Notes: a model not told the origin generated them from the sequence alone. DNA of 64,000 nucleotides from Streptomyces endophytica (GCF_026153355.1 NZ_CP110636.1:3906001-3970000), one strand, 5' to 3'. Counted from the stretch's first letter, positions 24,775-33,813 are shown. Numbers and translations: made by a program.

Positions 24775-25062
24775 TTGTACGTCTGCTCTTGCTTCGGCGT
24801 CACCGAGCAACAGGTCCGCCAGCACGCGGCGACGGGCGCCTGCACGCCCCGCCAGATCGCCTCCGCCTGCAAGGCCGGCACCGACTGCGGCAACTGCGTG
24901 CGGCGCATCCAGGCGCTGCTCGGCCGGGGTGCCTGCCCGCGCCGGGAGCTCATCGAGAACGGCGCCGACCCGCTGGCGTCCGGGCGGACAGCGTCCGGGC
25001 TGTCGCCGGCGGACGCGGAGGAGGACGCCGTGGGGCCCGCGGCGCTCCCGGAGGCCGCGTAG
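24775..25062 (+). CDS. bfd: Bacterioferritin-associated ferredoxin-like [2Fe-2S] protein
   Basis: 95 aa. The TTG at 24775 was chosen because GGAGG precedes it and the protein then starts at the cluster motif: CSC (Cys4, Cys6) and, later, CKAGTDCGNC with the CxxC pair. These four cysteines bind a [2Fe-2S] cluster in Bfd proteins. Bfd passes electrons to bacterioferritin to release stored iron. The bfr gene is adjacent and convergent, with three bases between stops, and an iron box lies upstream. The last 35 residues are an acidic low-complexity extension not found in E. coli Bfd. Confidence 0.9.
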   Translation: MYVCSCFGVTEQQVRQHAATGACTPRQIASACKAGTDCGNCVRRIQALLGRGACPRRELIENGADPLASGRTASGLSPADAEEDAVGPAALPEAA

Positions 25063-25065
25063 CCG

Positions 25066-25542
25066 TCAGCTCGGCTGCTCGATCACCTGGGCGATGTAGA
25101 GCGCCTCTCCGAGCTTCTCCACCAGCTCCAGCTGGGTGTCGAGGTAATCGATGTGGTGCTCCTCGTCCGCGAGGATGTCCTCGAAGATGTTCGCCGAGGT
25201 GATGTCGCCCTTGCTGCGCATCAGCTCGATTCCGCGCTTGAGCCGGTCGATCGCCTCGACCTCGATCTGCCGGTCCGCCTGGAACATCTCGGTGACGGTC
25301 TGGCCGACCCGTACGTGGAACAGCCGCTGGTAATTCGGCAGCGCATCGAGGAAGAGAATCCGGTCGGTCAGGACCTCCGCGTGCTTCATCTCGTCGAACG
25401 ATTCGGCGCGGGTGTACTTCGCGAGCTTGGTCCAGCCGAAGTTCTCCTGCATCTTGGCGTGCAGGAAGTACTGGTTGATGGCGGTCAGCTCGGCGGTCAG
25501 CTGCTCGTTGAGGAATTCGATGACCTCGGGGTCGCCCTGCAT
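25066..25542 (-). CDS. bfr: Bacterioferritin
   Basis: 158 aa, ATG with GGAAGGAG upstream and the usual family length. The ferroxidase-centre ligands are in order: Glu in NEQLTAELTAINQYFLHAKM, the ESFDEMKHAE segment (Glu, haem-ligand Met and His) and the EEHHIDYL segment near the C-terminus. It forms a 24-subunit haem-containing shell that oxidises and stores iron in the cytoplasm. No iron box is visible within 150 bases upstream. Its partner bfd converges from the other side. Confidence 0.95.
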   Translation of the reverse strand: MQGDPEVIEFLNEQLTAELTAINQYFLHAKMQENFGWTKLAKYTRAESFDEMKHAEVLTDRILFLDALPNYQRLFHVRVGQTVTEMFQADRQIEVEAIDRLKRGIELMRSKGDITSANIFEDILADEEHHIDYLDTQLELVEKLGEALYIAQVIEQPS

Positions 25543-25689
25543 GGCTGCGGGCTCCTTCCACGCGAGAACTGGGCAGGTGCCGCGCATCCTCGCACCGCCC
25601 TCGGCGGACCGTCCAGTAAGTACACGCTTAGTACGAGTTGCCCGAATCTCTCCCTCCCTGGTCATCGGCACCCCTTCCGGTCTGACAAC

Positions 25690-26322
25690 ATGGAGGGCAT
25701 GGGTCAGCCGGAAAGCCGCGAAGAGGAGCATCCGCAGCTTCCTCCGGGGCAGCGGCTCCAGCGGGGCTGGCCGGTGACGCATTACGGCCCGGTCCCGAAG
25801 TTCCGCCCCGAGCGCTGGGAGTTCCGCGCGTTCGGCGCCACCGCGGACGACGCGAAACACTGCTGGTCACACGAAGAATTCACGGCACTGCCGTATGCCA
25901 CGGTCGTCGCCGACATGCACTGCGTGACGAAATTCAGCATGCTGGGCGCCGAATGGGGCGGGGTACTCACCAAGACCATTCTGGATCTCGCGCCGCCCGC
26001 GCCCGATGTCACCCATGTGATGGTGTGGGCCGAATACGGCTTCAGCTCGAATCTCCGGCTGGCGGATTTCGCCGCCGAGAACTGCCTCTTCGCCACGCAC
26101 CGCTCGGGAGAACTGCTCACCGCCGAGCACGGTTTCCCGGTCCGGCTGATCGTGCCGCACCTCTACGCCTGGAAGGGCCCGAAATGGGTCCGCGGCATCG
26201 AATACATGCGGGCCGACCGCCGCGGCTTCTGGGAGGAGCGCGGCTACCACAACCTGGGCGATCCCTGGCAGGAGCAGCGCTTCTCCTACCAGGAGGAGCC
26301 CGGGGACGGCCCCGAGCTCTGA
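25690..26322 (+). CDS. Sulfite-oxidase-like molybdopterin oxidoreductase (YuiH type)
   Basis: 210 aa, ATG at 25690; a second ATG three codons on has GGAGGG too close to act as its binding site. The sulfite-oxidase molybdenum fold is visible: WEFRAFG, then DMHCVTKFSMLGAEWGGV with the Mo-coordinating Cys78, a VMVWAEYGFSSNL segment, FPVRLIVPHLYAWKGPKWVRGIEYM and a closing GFWEERGYHNLGDPW. It has no signal peptide and no haem or dimerisation domain, so it is a single-domain cytoplasmic member whose substrate is unknown. No clear Shine-Dalgarno sequence, so possibly leaderless. Confidence 0.85.
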   Translation: MEGMGQPESREEEHPQLPPGQRLQRGWPVTHYGPVPKFRPERWEFRAFGATADDAKHCWSHEEFTALPYATVVADMHCVTKFSMLGAEWGGVLTKTILDLAPPAPDVTHVMVWAEYGFSSNLRLADFAAENCLFATHRSGELLTAEHGFPVRLIVPHLYAWKGPKWVRGIEYMRADRRGFWEERGYHNLGDPWQEQRFSYQEEPGDGPEL

Positions 26323-26362
26323 GCCGGCCGACCCCGGCCGATGGTCCCGGCCCGTCGTGCCG

Positions 26363-27262
26363 TCAGCCGTCCCGCAGCTTCTTCAGCCGCTCGACGTCGC
26401 CCGCGTGCCCCTCCTTGCCGCCCGGCGTCTCGATGACCAGCGGGACGCCCTCGGTGGCCGGGTGGGTCAGCAGCGCCCGGAACGCGTCCTCGCCGATGTG
26501 CCCGGCGCCGATGTTCGCGTGCCGGTCCTTGTGGGCGCCCACCACGTCCTTGGAGTCATTGGCGTGGATCAGCTTCAGCCGCCCCGCGCCGACCGTCCCG
26601 ACCAGCAGGTCGAGCGTCTGGTGCATCCCGTTCGGCCCGGTCAGGTCGTGCCCCGCCGCGAAGATGTGGCAGGTGTCCAGGCAGACGCCCAGCTTCGGAT
26701 GGGCGTCCAGTGCCTCGAAGTACGGCCCGAAGTCCCAGGTCCGGGAACACAGCGACGCGCCCTGACCCGCGGTCGACTCCAGCAGCAGATACGGGTCGTC
26801 AGGGTGCGTCAGCTCGTCGAGCAGCGGCAGCAACCGCGCCCTGACCTGCGCCAGCGCCTCCGCGCGCGGCCGCCCGCCGGTCGCCGAACCGGTGTGCACG
26901 ACCACCCCGAGCGCGCCGATGTCCCGGCCGCGGCGCAGCGAATGGCGCAGCGAGGCCACCGACCGCTCGACCGTCTCCGGAGTGTGCGACCCGAAGTTGA
27001 TCAGGTACGGCGCATGGACGTACGCCGGCAGGCCCTGCAGCGCACAGGCCGCCCGGAACGCCTCGTCCTGCTCGGGGCTGCCGGGCGGCGTCGCCCAGCC
27101 GCGCGGATTGGCCACGAAGACCTGCACGGCCTCGGCGCCCATCTCGCGGGCGTAGGCGATACCGGTCTTGGCCAGCCCGCCGGCCACCGGCACATGGCCG
27201 CCGACCGGATTACGGGCCCGGGCGGACCGTCCGGCGTCCTGGGGGGAGGGGGTTTCACTCAC
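26363..27262 (-). CDS. nfo: Deoxyribonuclease IV (AP endonuclease, endonuclease IV family)
   Basis: 299 aa from a GTG at 27262. GGAGG directly abuts this GTG, so the true start may be a few codons downstream, near the conserved VGGHVPVAGGL. The xylose-isomerase-like TIM barrel with three Zn ions is marked by VHAPYLINFGS, VVVHTGSATGG, LLLESTAGQG, VCLDTCHIFAAGHDL, LIHANDSKD and the H-N-I-G-A-G-H-I-G segment. It cleaves the DNA backbone at abasic sites in base excision repair. The residues after the stop run straight into the kinase terminator region; no operon partner is evident. Confidence 0.9.
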   Translation of the reverse strand: MSETPSPQDAGRSARARNPVGGHVPVAGGLAKTGIAYAREMGAEAVQVFVANPRGWATPPGSPEQDEAFRAACALQGLPAYVHAPYLINFGSHTPETVERSVASLRHSLRRGRDIGALGVVVHTGSATGGRPRAEALAQVRARLLPLLDELTHPDDPYLLLESTAGQGASLCSRTWDFGPYFEALDAHPKLGVCLDTCHIFAAGHDLTGPNGMHQTLDLLVGTVGAGRLKLIHANDSKDVVGAHKDRHANIGAGHIGEDAFRALLTHPATEGVPLVIETPGGKEGHAGDVERLKKLRDG

Positions 27263-27313
27263 CCTCCAAGGGTGCCAGGCGCCGGACGGCCCCCTGCTCC
27301 GAGGGGCCCCGCG

Positions 27314-29280
27314 CTACAGGGCGCCCTTCAGCTTGATCGTGATCGTGCTGCCCTTCGGCGCCTTCTCGCCCGGGTCGACGGACTGGGTGTCCACCTCGTC
27401 CTGCGGGAACAGGAACGGCTTCTTCACCTCGACCTGGAAGCCGAGAGCGGTCAGCTGCTTCTTGGCGTCCTCGACGTTCTTGCCCGTGACGTCGGGCACC
27501 GGGACCATCTCCGGGCCCTTGGAGAGCGTGAGGGTGACCGTGTCGCCGGTGCCGGCGACGTCGCCCTCCGCCGGGTCCTGCCGGGCCACCGTGCCCTTGT
27601 CCTGCGGCGAGTTCACCGGCTCCGCGGCGAACTTCACGTGCAGCCCCTTGGCCTGCAGCACGGCCTCGGCGTCCGCGCGGTCGCTGCCGATCACGCCGGG
27701 CACGTCGACCTGGGCGCCCCGGCTGACGACCAGCGCCACCGCCGTGTCGGGCTGCCGCTGGCTGCCCGCGGCGGGGTCGGTACGGATCACCGAGCCCTTG
27801 GCGACGTCGCTGTTGAACGCCTTGGTCACGGCCCCCGGCCGCAGCCCGAGGTCGCGCAGCTTGCGCTTGGCGTCCGCGACCGGGGTGCCGGACAGGTCCG
27901 GTACGGCGACGTGGTTCGGGCCGCGGGAGACGGTGACGGTGACCGTCCCCGTACCGCGGATCCGCCCGCCGGTCGCCGGGTTCGTCTTCATCACGTGCCC
28001 GCGCTCCACGTTGGAGCTGAAGCCGCGCACGACCCTGATCCCCAGCCCCGCGTCCCGCAGCGTCTTGGTGGCCTTGGCCTGGGTCATGTCCAGCACCGCG
28101 GGGACGGTGGTGAACTGGCCGTAGTTGATGTACCAGACGCCCGTGCCGACGCCGAGGACCAGCAGCACGGCCGCGATGATCGTGGCGAGCCGGCGCCGCT
28201 GCAGCAGCCCGCCGGCCGCGGCGGGAGCCGCGGCCGGGGCCGGACGCAGCCGGGTCGTCCGCTCCTCCGGCACCGGGGGCACTTCCAGGCGGCTGGTGCG
28301 GTTCAGCGCCGCCTCGTCCGCACCCGGCAGCGGCAGCTGTACGCCACCGGGCCGGGGTATCACGTCCGTGGCCTCCGCGTCGGAGTCCGCCGGCACCTCC
28401 TTGGCGCCCGGCGGGACGACGTCCAGCTCCTCGTCGGTCAGCGCGGCCCGGGTCTCCCGGGTCCGCGACAGCAGCGCCACCGCGTCCTGCGGGCGCGCCT
28501 GCGGATCGCGGGCGGTGGCCAGCGCGACCAGCTCGTCCAGCTGCCCGGCCAGCCCCGGCACCTGCGCGGACGGCGGCTGCACGTCCTCGTGCAGGTGCTG
28601 GTAGAGCACCTGCGCCACGGAGCCGCCGGTGTGCGGCTTGGTGCCGGTGAGCATCTCGTAGAACACCACGCCGCACGCGTAGACGTCGACCCGGGCGTCC
28701 GCGGTGCCGTGCTCCAGCTGCTCGGGCGCCAGGTACGAGACCGTCCCCAGCACCGAGCCCGTCGAGGCGGTGGTGTTCGTGTCCACCGCCCGCACCAGCC
28801 CGAAGTCGGCGACCTTGACCCGCCCGTCGTCGCCGATGAGGACGTTCTCCGGCTTCATGTCGCGGTGCACCAGCCCGGCGCGGTGCGCGGCCCCCAGGGC
28901 GGCGAGGATCGGCTCCAGGATGTCCAGCGCGGCCCGCGGCTGCAGGGCGCCGCGCTCGCGCAGCACGTCGCGCAGGGTGCAGCCGGCCACGTACTCCATC
29001 GCCAGATAGACGTACGTACCGTCGGTGCCCTGGTCGAAGACGCCCACCACGTTCGGGTGCGACAGCCGCGCGACGGACTTCGCCTCCCGGATGAAGCGCT
29101 CGACGAACGCACCGTCCTCGGCGAGGCCCGGGTGCATCACCTTCAGCGCGAGCACCCGGTCGAGGCGGGTGTCCACGGCCCGGTAGACCGTGGCCATCCC
29201 CCTGCGGCGATGCGCGCCTGGACGCGGTAGCGGCCGTCGAGCAGCTGACCCACTAGGGGGTCTTGGAGCGTCGTATCCAC
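27314..29280 (-). pseudogene. PASTA-domain Ser/Thr protein kinase (PknB/PknL family), frameshifted as sequenced
   Basis: Read with one base restored this is 655 aa. GTG at 29280 opens VDTTLQDPLVG, then GRYRVQARIAAGG, the start of the glycine loop. The sequence then needs a shift at 29197/29198 (one base missing beside CCCCC) to continue MATVYRAVDTRLDRVLALKVMHPG. The kinase domain has the HRDMKPEN catalytic loop (Asp near 141), DFGLV and APEQ. A single transmembrane helix near 364-384 is followed by four PASTA repeats that in this family bind muropeptides or lipid II outside the cell. Corresponds to SCO2110 (PkaF) and, by context, to PknL. A TACACT -10 element ends nine bases before the GTG, suggesting a leaderless message. 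Confidence 0.85.
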
Positions 29281-29300
29281 GGCAAGCGAGTGTATTCGCC

Positions 29301-29480
29301 CCACGTACCTGTCTGCGGCGCCGCGGGTCTTGCTCGCCGTTGCGCGCTTTGCGGCGCCTCCCACGTACCTGGCTTTCCCGCCGCGGGTGTTGTTCGCCGT
29401 TGCGCGCTTTGCGGCGCCCCGCACGTACCTGTCCGTCCCGCCGCGGGTCGTCTCGCCGTTGCGCCTGGCGGCGGGCGTGG
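29301..29480 (+). repeat. Three direct 60-bp repeats, forward orientation
   Basis: Units begin at 29301, 29361 and 29421 with exact 60-base spacing. Shared core elements are CACGTACCTG, CCGCCGCGGGT (29340s-29390s) and TCGCCGTTGCGCGCTTTGCGG; the third unit has lost one base and its distal half has drifted. Because 60 is a multiple of three both strands stay open across the array, which creates spurious long frames. The first unit ends 20 bases from the kinase start codon. Two more copies lie inverted at 29741-29853. Confidence 0.9.
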
Positions 29481-29656
29481 TGTTTTCGGGTGCGGTGCCG
29501 GCCCTCCAGACTTCGTCCTCCGGTCCAGCCCCTCCCGTGAGGGGGAGGTAAGAACTGGTTGGGGGCGAGCCTGGTCTGTTGCCTGCGCGCATGTGGACGG
29601 TTACGTGCGCCCCCACCGTCCTTCACTTTCCCTCTCACGGGAGGGGACGGGCCGGA

Positions 29657-29706
29657 GGGGCCGGTTGTGTGGACGTAAAGCGTCAGCAGTCCACACAACC
29701 GGCCCC
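29657..29706. terminator. Perfect 18-bp hairpin at the centre of the repeat region
   Basis: GGGGCCGGTTGTGTGGAC (29657-29674) pairs perfectly with 29689-29706 around a 14-base loop. It lies between the forward and inverted 60-bp repeats, about 150 bases after the thiG stop on the minus strand. It could terminate thiOSG transcription or be a structural part of the repeat element. A second, imperfect inverted repeat flanks it (29529-29549 with 29625-29645). Confidence 0.6.
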
Positions 29707-29740
29707 GGAGGTCCGTCACCGCACCCAACAACACCCAGCC

Positions 29741-29853
29741 CGCCGCAGGCGCAACGGCGAACAACAACCGCGGCGGGACGGCCAAGTACGTGGGAGGCGC
29801 CGCAAAGCGCGCAACGGCGAGCAAGACCCGCGGCGGTACAGACGGGTACGTGG
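29741..29853 (-). repeat. Two 60-bp repeats in inverted orientation
   Basis: The segments 29741-29794 and 29795-29853 are reverse complements of the units at 29301-29480; the second is almost identical to the first forward unit. They end five bases from the thiG stop codon, so the entire 577-base gap 29281-29857 between thiG and the kinase gene is occupied by repeats and hairpins with no room for an ordinary gene. Confidence 0.9.
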
Positions 29854-29857
29854 GGGG

Positions 29858-30700
29858 CTAAAAGGCTGGCCGCTCAGGGTCGAGGGTGGCCACCCCGTCC
29901 GTAGGGGAGGACGCCACCGCGAAATGTCGCTGCGGGATGCGTCCCGCGCCGTACGCGAGGCGGCCCGCCGCCACCGCATGGCGCATCGCGTGCGCCATGC
30001 GGACCGGCTCCTGCGCGCGGGTCACCGCGGAGGCCAGCATGACCGCCGCGCAGCCCAGTTCCATCGCGAGGGCCGCGTCGGAGGCCGTGCCGGCGCCGGC
30101 GTCCAGGATGACCGGGACGCTGGCCCGCTCGGTGATCAGCTGGAAGTTGTGCGGGTTGCGGATGCCCAGGCCGGAACCGATCGGCGAGCCCAGCGGCATG
30201 ATCGCGGCGCAGCCCACGTCCTCCAGCTTGCGGGCCAGCACCGGATCGTCGTTGGTGTAGGGCAGCACCGTGAAGCCGTCGTCCACCAGGGTCTCCGCGG
30301 CGTCCAGCAGCTCGATCGGGTCGGGCAGCAGGGTGCGCTCGTCCGCGACGACCTCCAGCTTGACCCAGTCCGTGCCGAGCGCCTCCCGGGCGAGCCGGGC
30401 GGTGAGCACCGCCTCGCCCGCGGTGAAGCAGCCCGCCGTATTGGGCAGTACCCGGATCCCGTGCCGGTTCAGGACGGACAGCACCGAGCCCTGCACGGTC
30501 GGGTCCAGCCGCCGCATGGCGACCGTGGTCAGCTCCGTACCGGAGGCGAGCAGCGCCCGCTCCAGGACGTCGAGGCTGGGCGCGCCGCCGGTGCCCATGA
30601 TCAGGCGGGAGCTGAAGGTGGTGTCGGCGATGGTGAGGGGATCGGAGACGTCGGTGGGCGGGGTGGCGCGGGTCTCGGGGGAGAGGCCGGTTTCGGTCAT
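29858..30700 (-). CDS. thiG: Thiazole synthase ThiG
   Basis: 280 aa. ATG at 30700 with GGGAGG nine bases upstream. TIM-barrel motifs are LIMGTGGAPSLDVLERAL, NTAGCFTAGEAVLTARLARE, WVKLEVVAD (Schiff-base Lys), LPYTNDDPVLARKL, MPLGSPIGSGLGI and VILDAGAGTASDAA. ThiG condenses deoxyxylulose 5-phosphate, dehydroglycine and ThiS thiocarboxylate into the thiazole of thiamine. It is the last gene of thiO-thiS-thiG, five bases after thiS, under the TPP riboswitch. Confidence 0.95.
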   Translation of the reverse strand: MTETGLSPETRATPPTDVSDPLTIADTTFSSRLIMGTGGAPSLDVLERALLASGTELTTVAMRRLDPTVQGSVLSVLNRHGIRVLPNTAGCFTAGEAVLTARLAREALGTDWVKLEVVADERTLLPDPIELLDAAETLVDDGFTVLPYTNDDPVLARKLEDVGCAAIMPLGSPIGSGLGIRNPHNFQLITERASVPVILDAGAGTASDAALAMELGCAAVMLASAVTRAQEPVRMAHAMRHAVAAGRLAYGAGRIPQRHFAVASSPTDGVATLDPERPAF

Positions 30701-30705
30701 GGCGG

Positions 30706-30927
30706 TCAGCCTCCCTGGACCGCGGTGAGGACCTCGACGCGGTCGCCGTCGCCGAGCGGGGTGGCGGGCCACTGGGTGCGCGGCACCACGACCTCGTTGA
30801 CCGCGGCGGCCACCCCGGACGGTGCCGAGGACAGGGTCGCGACGAGCCGGTCGAGGGTGAGTCCGCCGGGGATCTCGCGGGGTTCGCCGTTGACGGACAC
30901 CGAGACGGTGGGGGCGGGGGCACTCAT
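30706..30927 (-). CDS. thiS: Sulfur carrier protein ThiS
   Basis: 73 aa, ATG overlapping the thiO stop by four bases. Ubiquitin-like beta-grasp fold: SVSVNGEPREIPGGLTLDRLV, then NEVVVPRTQW, and the functional C-terminal Gly-Gly (TAVQGG) that is adenylated and thiocarboxylated to carry sulfur for the thiazole ring. It lies between thiO and thiG. Confidence 0.95.
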   Translation of the reverse strand: MSAPAPTVSVSVNGEPREIPGGLTLDRLVATLSSAPSGVAAAVNEVVVPRTQWPATPLGDGDRVEVLTAVQGG

Positions 30928-32135
30928 ACGGGCTGCTCCTGGAGGAGGCGGGGGCGCGCGGCCTCAGAGATGGCGGCGAAGCGCGCGGGGCTGAAGGGGC
31001 GGGCCTCGTCGGGGAGGCTCCCGGTGGCCAGCAGTTCGGCCATCACGTCACCGGTGACCGGCGTCAGCAGGACACCGTTGCGGAAGTGGCCGGTGGCCAG
31101 GTGGAGGCCGGGCAGCTCGGTCGGGCCGAGCAGCGGGGCGTTGTCGGGGGAGCCGGGGCGCAGCCCGGCGCAGCTCTCCACGAGCGGCAGTTCGGTGATG
31201 CCGGGCACCAGCTCGTGCGCGTCCCGCAGCAGCTCGTAGACGCCGCCCGCGGTGACCGTGGTGTCCCAGCCCAGCTCCTCGCTGGTGGCGCCGACGACCA
31301 GTTCGCCGCTCTCCCGCGGCACCAGATAGAGCGGACCGCCGCGGACGACGGCCCGTACGGTGCGCGAGAGGAAGGCGGGGGAGCCGGGCGGCATGTCCGG
31401 CAGGCGCAGCCGCAGCACCTGGCCCTTGACCGGCCGCACCGGCGGCCGCACCTCCTCGGGCACCCCGGCCAGCCGGCCGCTGAAGCTGCCCGCCGCCAGG
31501 ACGGTCTGGCCGGCCGACAGCCGTGTGCCGTCGGCGAGTTGGGCCCCGGTGGCCCGCCCGGCGTCGACCGTCAGCCGCTCCGCGCGACTGCGGTGGAAGA
31601 CCACCCCGGCGCGCTCGCAGGCCACCAGCAGCGCGTGGGCCAGCCGGCGCGGATCGACCTGGTGGTCGCCGTCGACCCGCAGCCCGCCGCGTACGCCGGG
31701 GGCCAGCATCGGTTCCAGACGGCGGCACTCCCGGCCGGTGAGCCACTGGGAGTCCAGCCCCGAACGGGTCTGCAGGGTGTGCAGTTCGCGCAGGTGGGCC
31801 CGGTCGTCGGCGTCCAGGGCGACGGCCAGGGTGCCGCACCGCCGGTAGCCGGTCGGCTGCCCGCCGGCCTCCTCCAGCTCTTCGATGAACCGCGGGTAGC
31901 GGCCGGCCGAGGCGAGGTTGAGCCCCAGCAGGGTCTGCTCGCCGTAGTGGAGCTCGGTGACCGCGGCCAGCATTCCGGCCGCGACGTACGCCGCGCCGCC
32001 GCCCGGAGCCGGATCGGCCACGGCCACGGTCAGCCCGCGGCCGGCCGCCCGCCAGGCGGTGACCAGCCCGATGATGCCGCCCCCGATGACGAGCACATCG
32101 GGGTGTCCGGTGGTGCGTGTGGCAGGTGGATGCAT
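30924..32135 (-). CDS. thiO: Glycine oxidase ThiO
   Basis: 403 aa, ATG at 32135 immediately downstream of the TPP riboswitch. FAD-binding motif VLVIGGGIIGLVTAWRAAGRG at the N-terminus, and a D-amino-acid-oxidase-type C-terminus with LYLVPRESGELVVGATSEELGWD and GLRPGSPDNAPLLGPT. In thiamine synthesis it oxidises glycine to the imine (dehydroglycine) used by ThiG. It heads the operon and overlaps thiS by ATGA. Confidence 0.93.
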   Translation of the reverse strand: MHPPATRTTGHPDVLVIGGGIIGLVTAWRAAGRGLTVAVADPAPGGGAAYVAAGMLAAVTELHYGEQTLLGLNLASAGRYPRFIEELEEAGGQPTGYRRCGTLAVALDADDRAHLRELHTLQTRSGLDSQWLTGRECRRLEPMLAPGVRGGLRVDGDHQVDPRRLAHALLVACERAGVVFHRSRAERLTVDAGRATGAQLADGTRLSAGQTVLAAGSFSGRLAGVPEEVRPPVRPVKGQVLRLRLPDMPPGSPAFLSRTVRAVVRGGPLYLVPRESGELVVGATSEELGWDTTVTAGGVYELLRDAHELVPGITELPLVESCAGLRPGSPDNAPLLGPTELPGLHLATGHFRNGVLLTPVTGDVMAELLATGSLPDEARPFSPARFAAISEAARPRLLQEQPV

Positions 32136-32144
32136 GGGCGTCCA

Positions 32145-32240
32145 GCCCCTCCCTTCGCCGGCATGACCCGGATCAGGTTCGTACGGTCGGAGGCCGGCCA
32201 GCCTCCCTCTCAGCCCGGTGCGTCCGGGCTCCCGCGAGTG
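32145..32240 (-). promoter_or_regulatory. TPP riboswitch (THI element)
   Basis: On the minus strand the leader of thiO contains all conserved blocks in order: GGGAGCCCG (closing stem), CTGAGAGGGAG (32213-32203), ACCTGATCCGGGTCATGCCG (32178-32159) and the GCGAAGGGAGG block that doubles as ribosome binding site. Thiamine pyrophosphate binding should mask this site and shut off thiO-thiS-thiG. The element ends about ten bases from the ATG, so control of translation start is likely. Confidence 0.95.
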
Positions 32241-32401
32241 CGTGTACCCGTCACCCTAATACCCGGTCGCGACGGGCCGTAAGGGAACGGGGGCCCGGCC
32301 CGATGGCCCCGGGGACCCGGACGGCGGTCCGTGACGGTGTGTCAGAGATCTCCTTGCGCGCTGCTGCGAGCCGCGTCGCCGCCCGTCCTAGAGTTGATCG
32401 G

Positions 32402-33685
32402 GTGAGCGAGCAGAGCAAGTCCTCCCAGGCCCCTGACCGCACGCCGCGCGTGGTGATCGTCGGCGCCGGAATCGCGGGCGTGCAGACCGCGGTCGCCCTG
32501 CGGGAACAGGGCTGGCCCGGCACGATCACGCTGATCGGCGACGAGCCGCACCAGCCGTACGACCGCCCGCCGCTGTCCAAGGCGGTCCTGCTGGGCAAGG
32601 CCGACGGCTCCGCCTTCGACGTCGACTTCGCCGGACTGGGCATCGACCTCCACCTCGGCCGCCGGGTCACCGCCCTGGTCCCGGAGGAGCGCGTGGTCGA
32701 GACGGCCGAGGGCCGGGTGCCGTACGACCACGCGGTGATCGCCACCGGCGCCGACCCGATCACGCTGCCGGGCAGTGAGGGGCTGCCCGGCGTCCATCTG
32801 CTGCGCACCCTCGACGACGCCGAACGGCTGCGGCCGGTGCTCGCCGCCCAGCACGAGATCGTGGTCGTCGGGGCCGGCTGGATCGGCGCCGAGTTCGCGA
32901 CCGCGGCCCGGGAGGCGGGCTGCGCGGTCACCGTCGTCGAGGCCGCCGACCGCCCGCTGGCCGGTGCGCTGCCCGCCGAGGTCGCCGCCCACATGACCGG
33001 CTGGTACGCGGACGCCGGCGCCGAGCTGCGGCTCGGTGCCCGGGTGGGATCCGTCACCTCCGGGGCGGTCACCCTCGCCGACGGCACGGTGCTGCCCGCC
33101 GACGCGGTGGTCGTCGGGATCGGCGCCCGCCCCGCCACCGCCTGGCTCGCCGGCTCGGGCGTCGAGATCTCCGCCGAGGACGGCTCCGTGCTCGCCGACG
33201 AACGGCTGCGCACCTCCGCCCCCGACGTCTACGCGGTCGGTGACTGCGCCTCCTTCCCGTCCACCCGCTACGGCACCCGCCTGCTGATCCACCACTGGGA
33301 CAACGCCCTCCAGGGCCCCCGCACGGTCGCCGAGAACATCGCCCGCGCCGGCTCGGAGGGGCTGGTGTACGACCCGGTCCCGTACTTCTGGTCCGAGCAG
33401 TTCGGCCGGTTCGTGCAGTACGTGGGCCACCACGTGGACTCCGACGAGCTGGTGTGGCGCGGTGACCCGTCCGGCGCGGCCTGGTCGGTGCTCTGGCTGC
33501 GCGGCGCCGACGGGCCGGGCGAGATTCCGCCCGGCGGGAGCCCGGCGGGCCGGCTGGTCGCGCTGCTCGCCGTGGGCCGGCCGCGGGACCTCGCCCAGGG
33601 GCGCAAGCTCATCGAGCGCGGGGTGGCCCTGGACCGGGAGCGGGCGGCGAACGCGGCGGTCCCGCTGAAGGCCGCGGCGCAGTAA
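32402..33685 (+). CDS. FAD-dependent pyridine-nucleotide oxidoreductase (ferredoxin reductase family)
   Basis: 427 aa, GTG start. The FAD-binding VVIVGAGIAGVQTAVALREQG opens the protein. Then come YDRPPLSKAVL, ATGADP, the NAD-binding VVVGAGWIGAEFATAARE, and VYAVGDCASFP, the second FAD contact. The end is a Reductase_C-type domain (FWSEQFGRFVQYVG). It resembles the BphA4/rubredoxin-reductase type that feeds electrons from NAD(P)H to ferredoxins, P450s or dioxygenases. No partner ferredoxin is adjacent. TAGAGT at 32390-32395 lies six bases before the GTG with no Shine-Dalgarno sequence, so a leaderless transcript is likely. Confidence 0.85.
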   Translation: MSEQSKSSQAPDRTPRVVIVGAGIAGVQTAVALREQGWPGTITLIGDEPHQPYDRPPLSKAVLLGKADGSAFDVDFAGLGIDLHLGRRVTALVPEERVVETAEGRVPYDHAVIATGADPITLPGSEGLPGVHLLRTLDDAERLRPVLAAQHEIVVVGAGWIGAEFATAAREAGCAVTVVEAADRPLAGALPAEVAAHMTGWYADAGAELRLGARVGSVTSGAVTLADGTVLPADAVVVGIGARPATAWLAGSGVEISAEDGSVLADERLRTSAPDVYAVGDCASFPSTRYGTRLLIHHWDNALQGPRTVAENIARAGSEGLVYDPVPYFWSEQFGRFVQYVGHHVDSDELVWRGDPSGAAWSVLWLRGADGPGEIPPGGSPAGRLVALLAVGRPRDLAQGRKLIERGVALDRERAANAAVPLKAAAQ

Positions 33686-33813
33686 CCCGGCGGGCGGCCC
33701 GGGCATCGGGGTGCCCGGGGGCACCGCGGGCGCCGTCACTCTCCGGTGTGCCGGAAGCCCCTCATGGGGATGCCCGGCTACCGGCTGTCAGTGCGAGGTG
33801 GCAGGCTTGTCCT

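Noticed and set aside
29301..29853. CRISPR array
   Set aside because: Repeats are contiguous 60-base units with no spacers and occur in both orientations; no cas genes.
29190..29904. Several frames in the 60-bp repeat region (for example peptides with ARFAAP periodicity)
   Set aside because: Generated by the repeat period being a multiple of three; no ribosome binding site or known domain.
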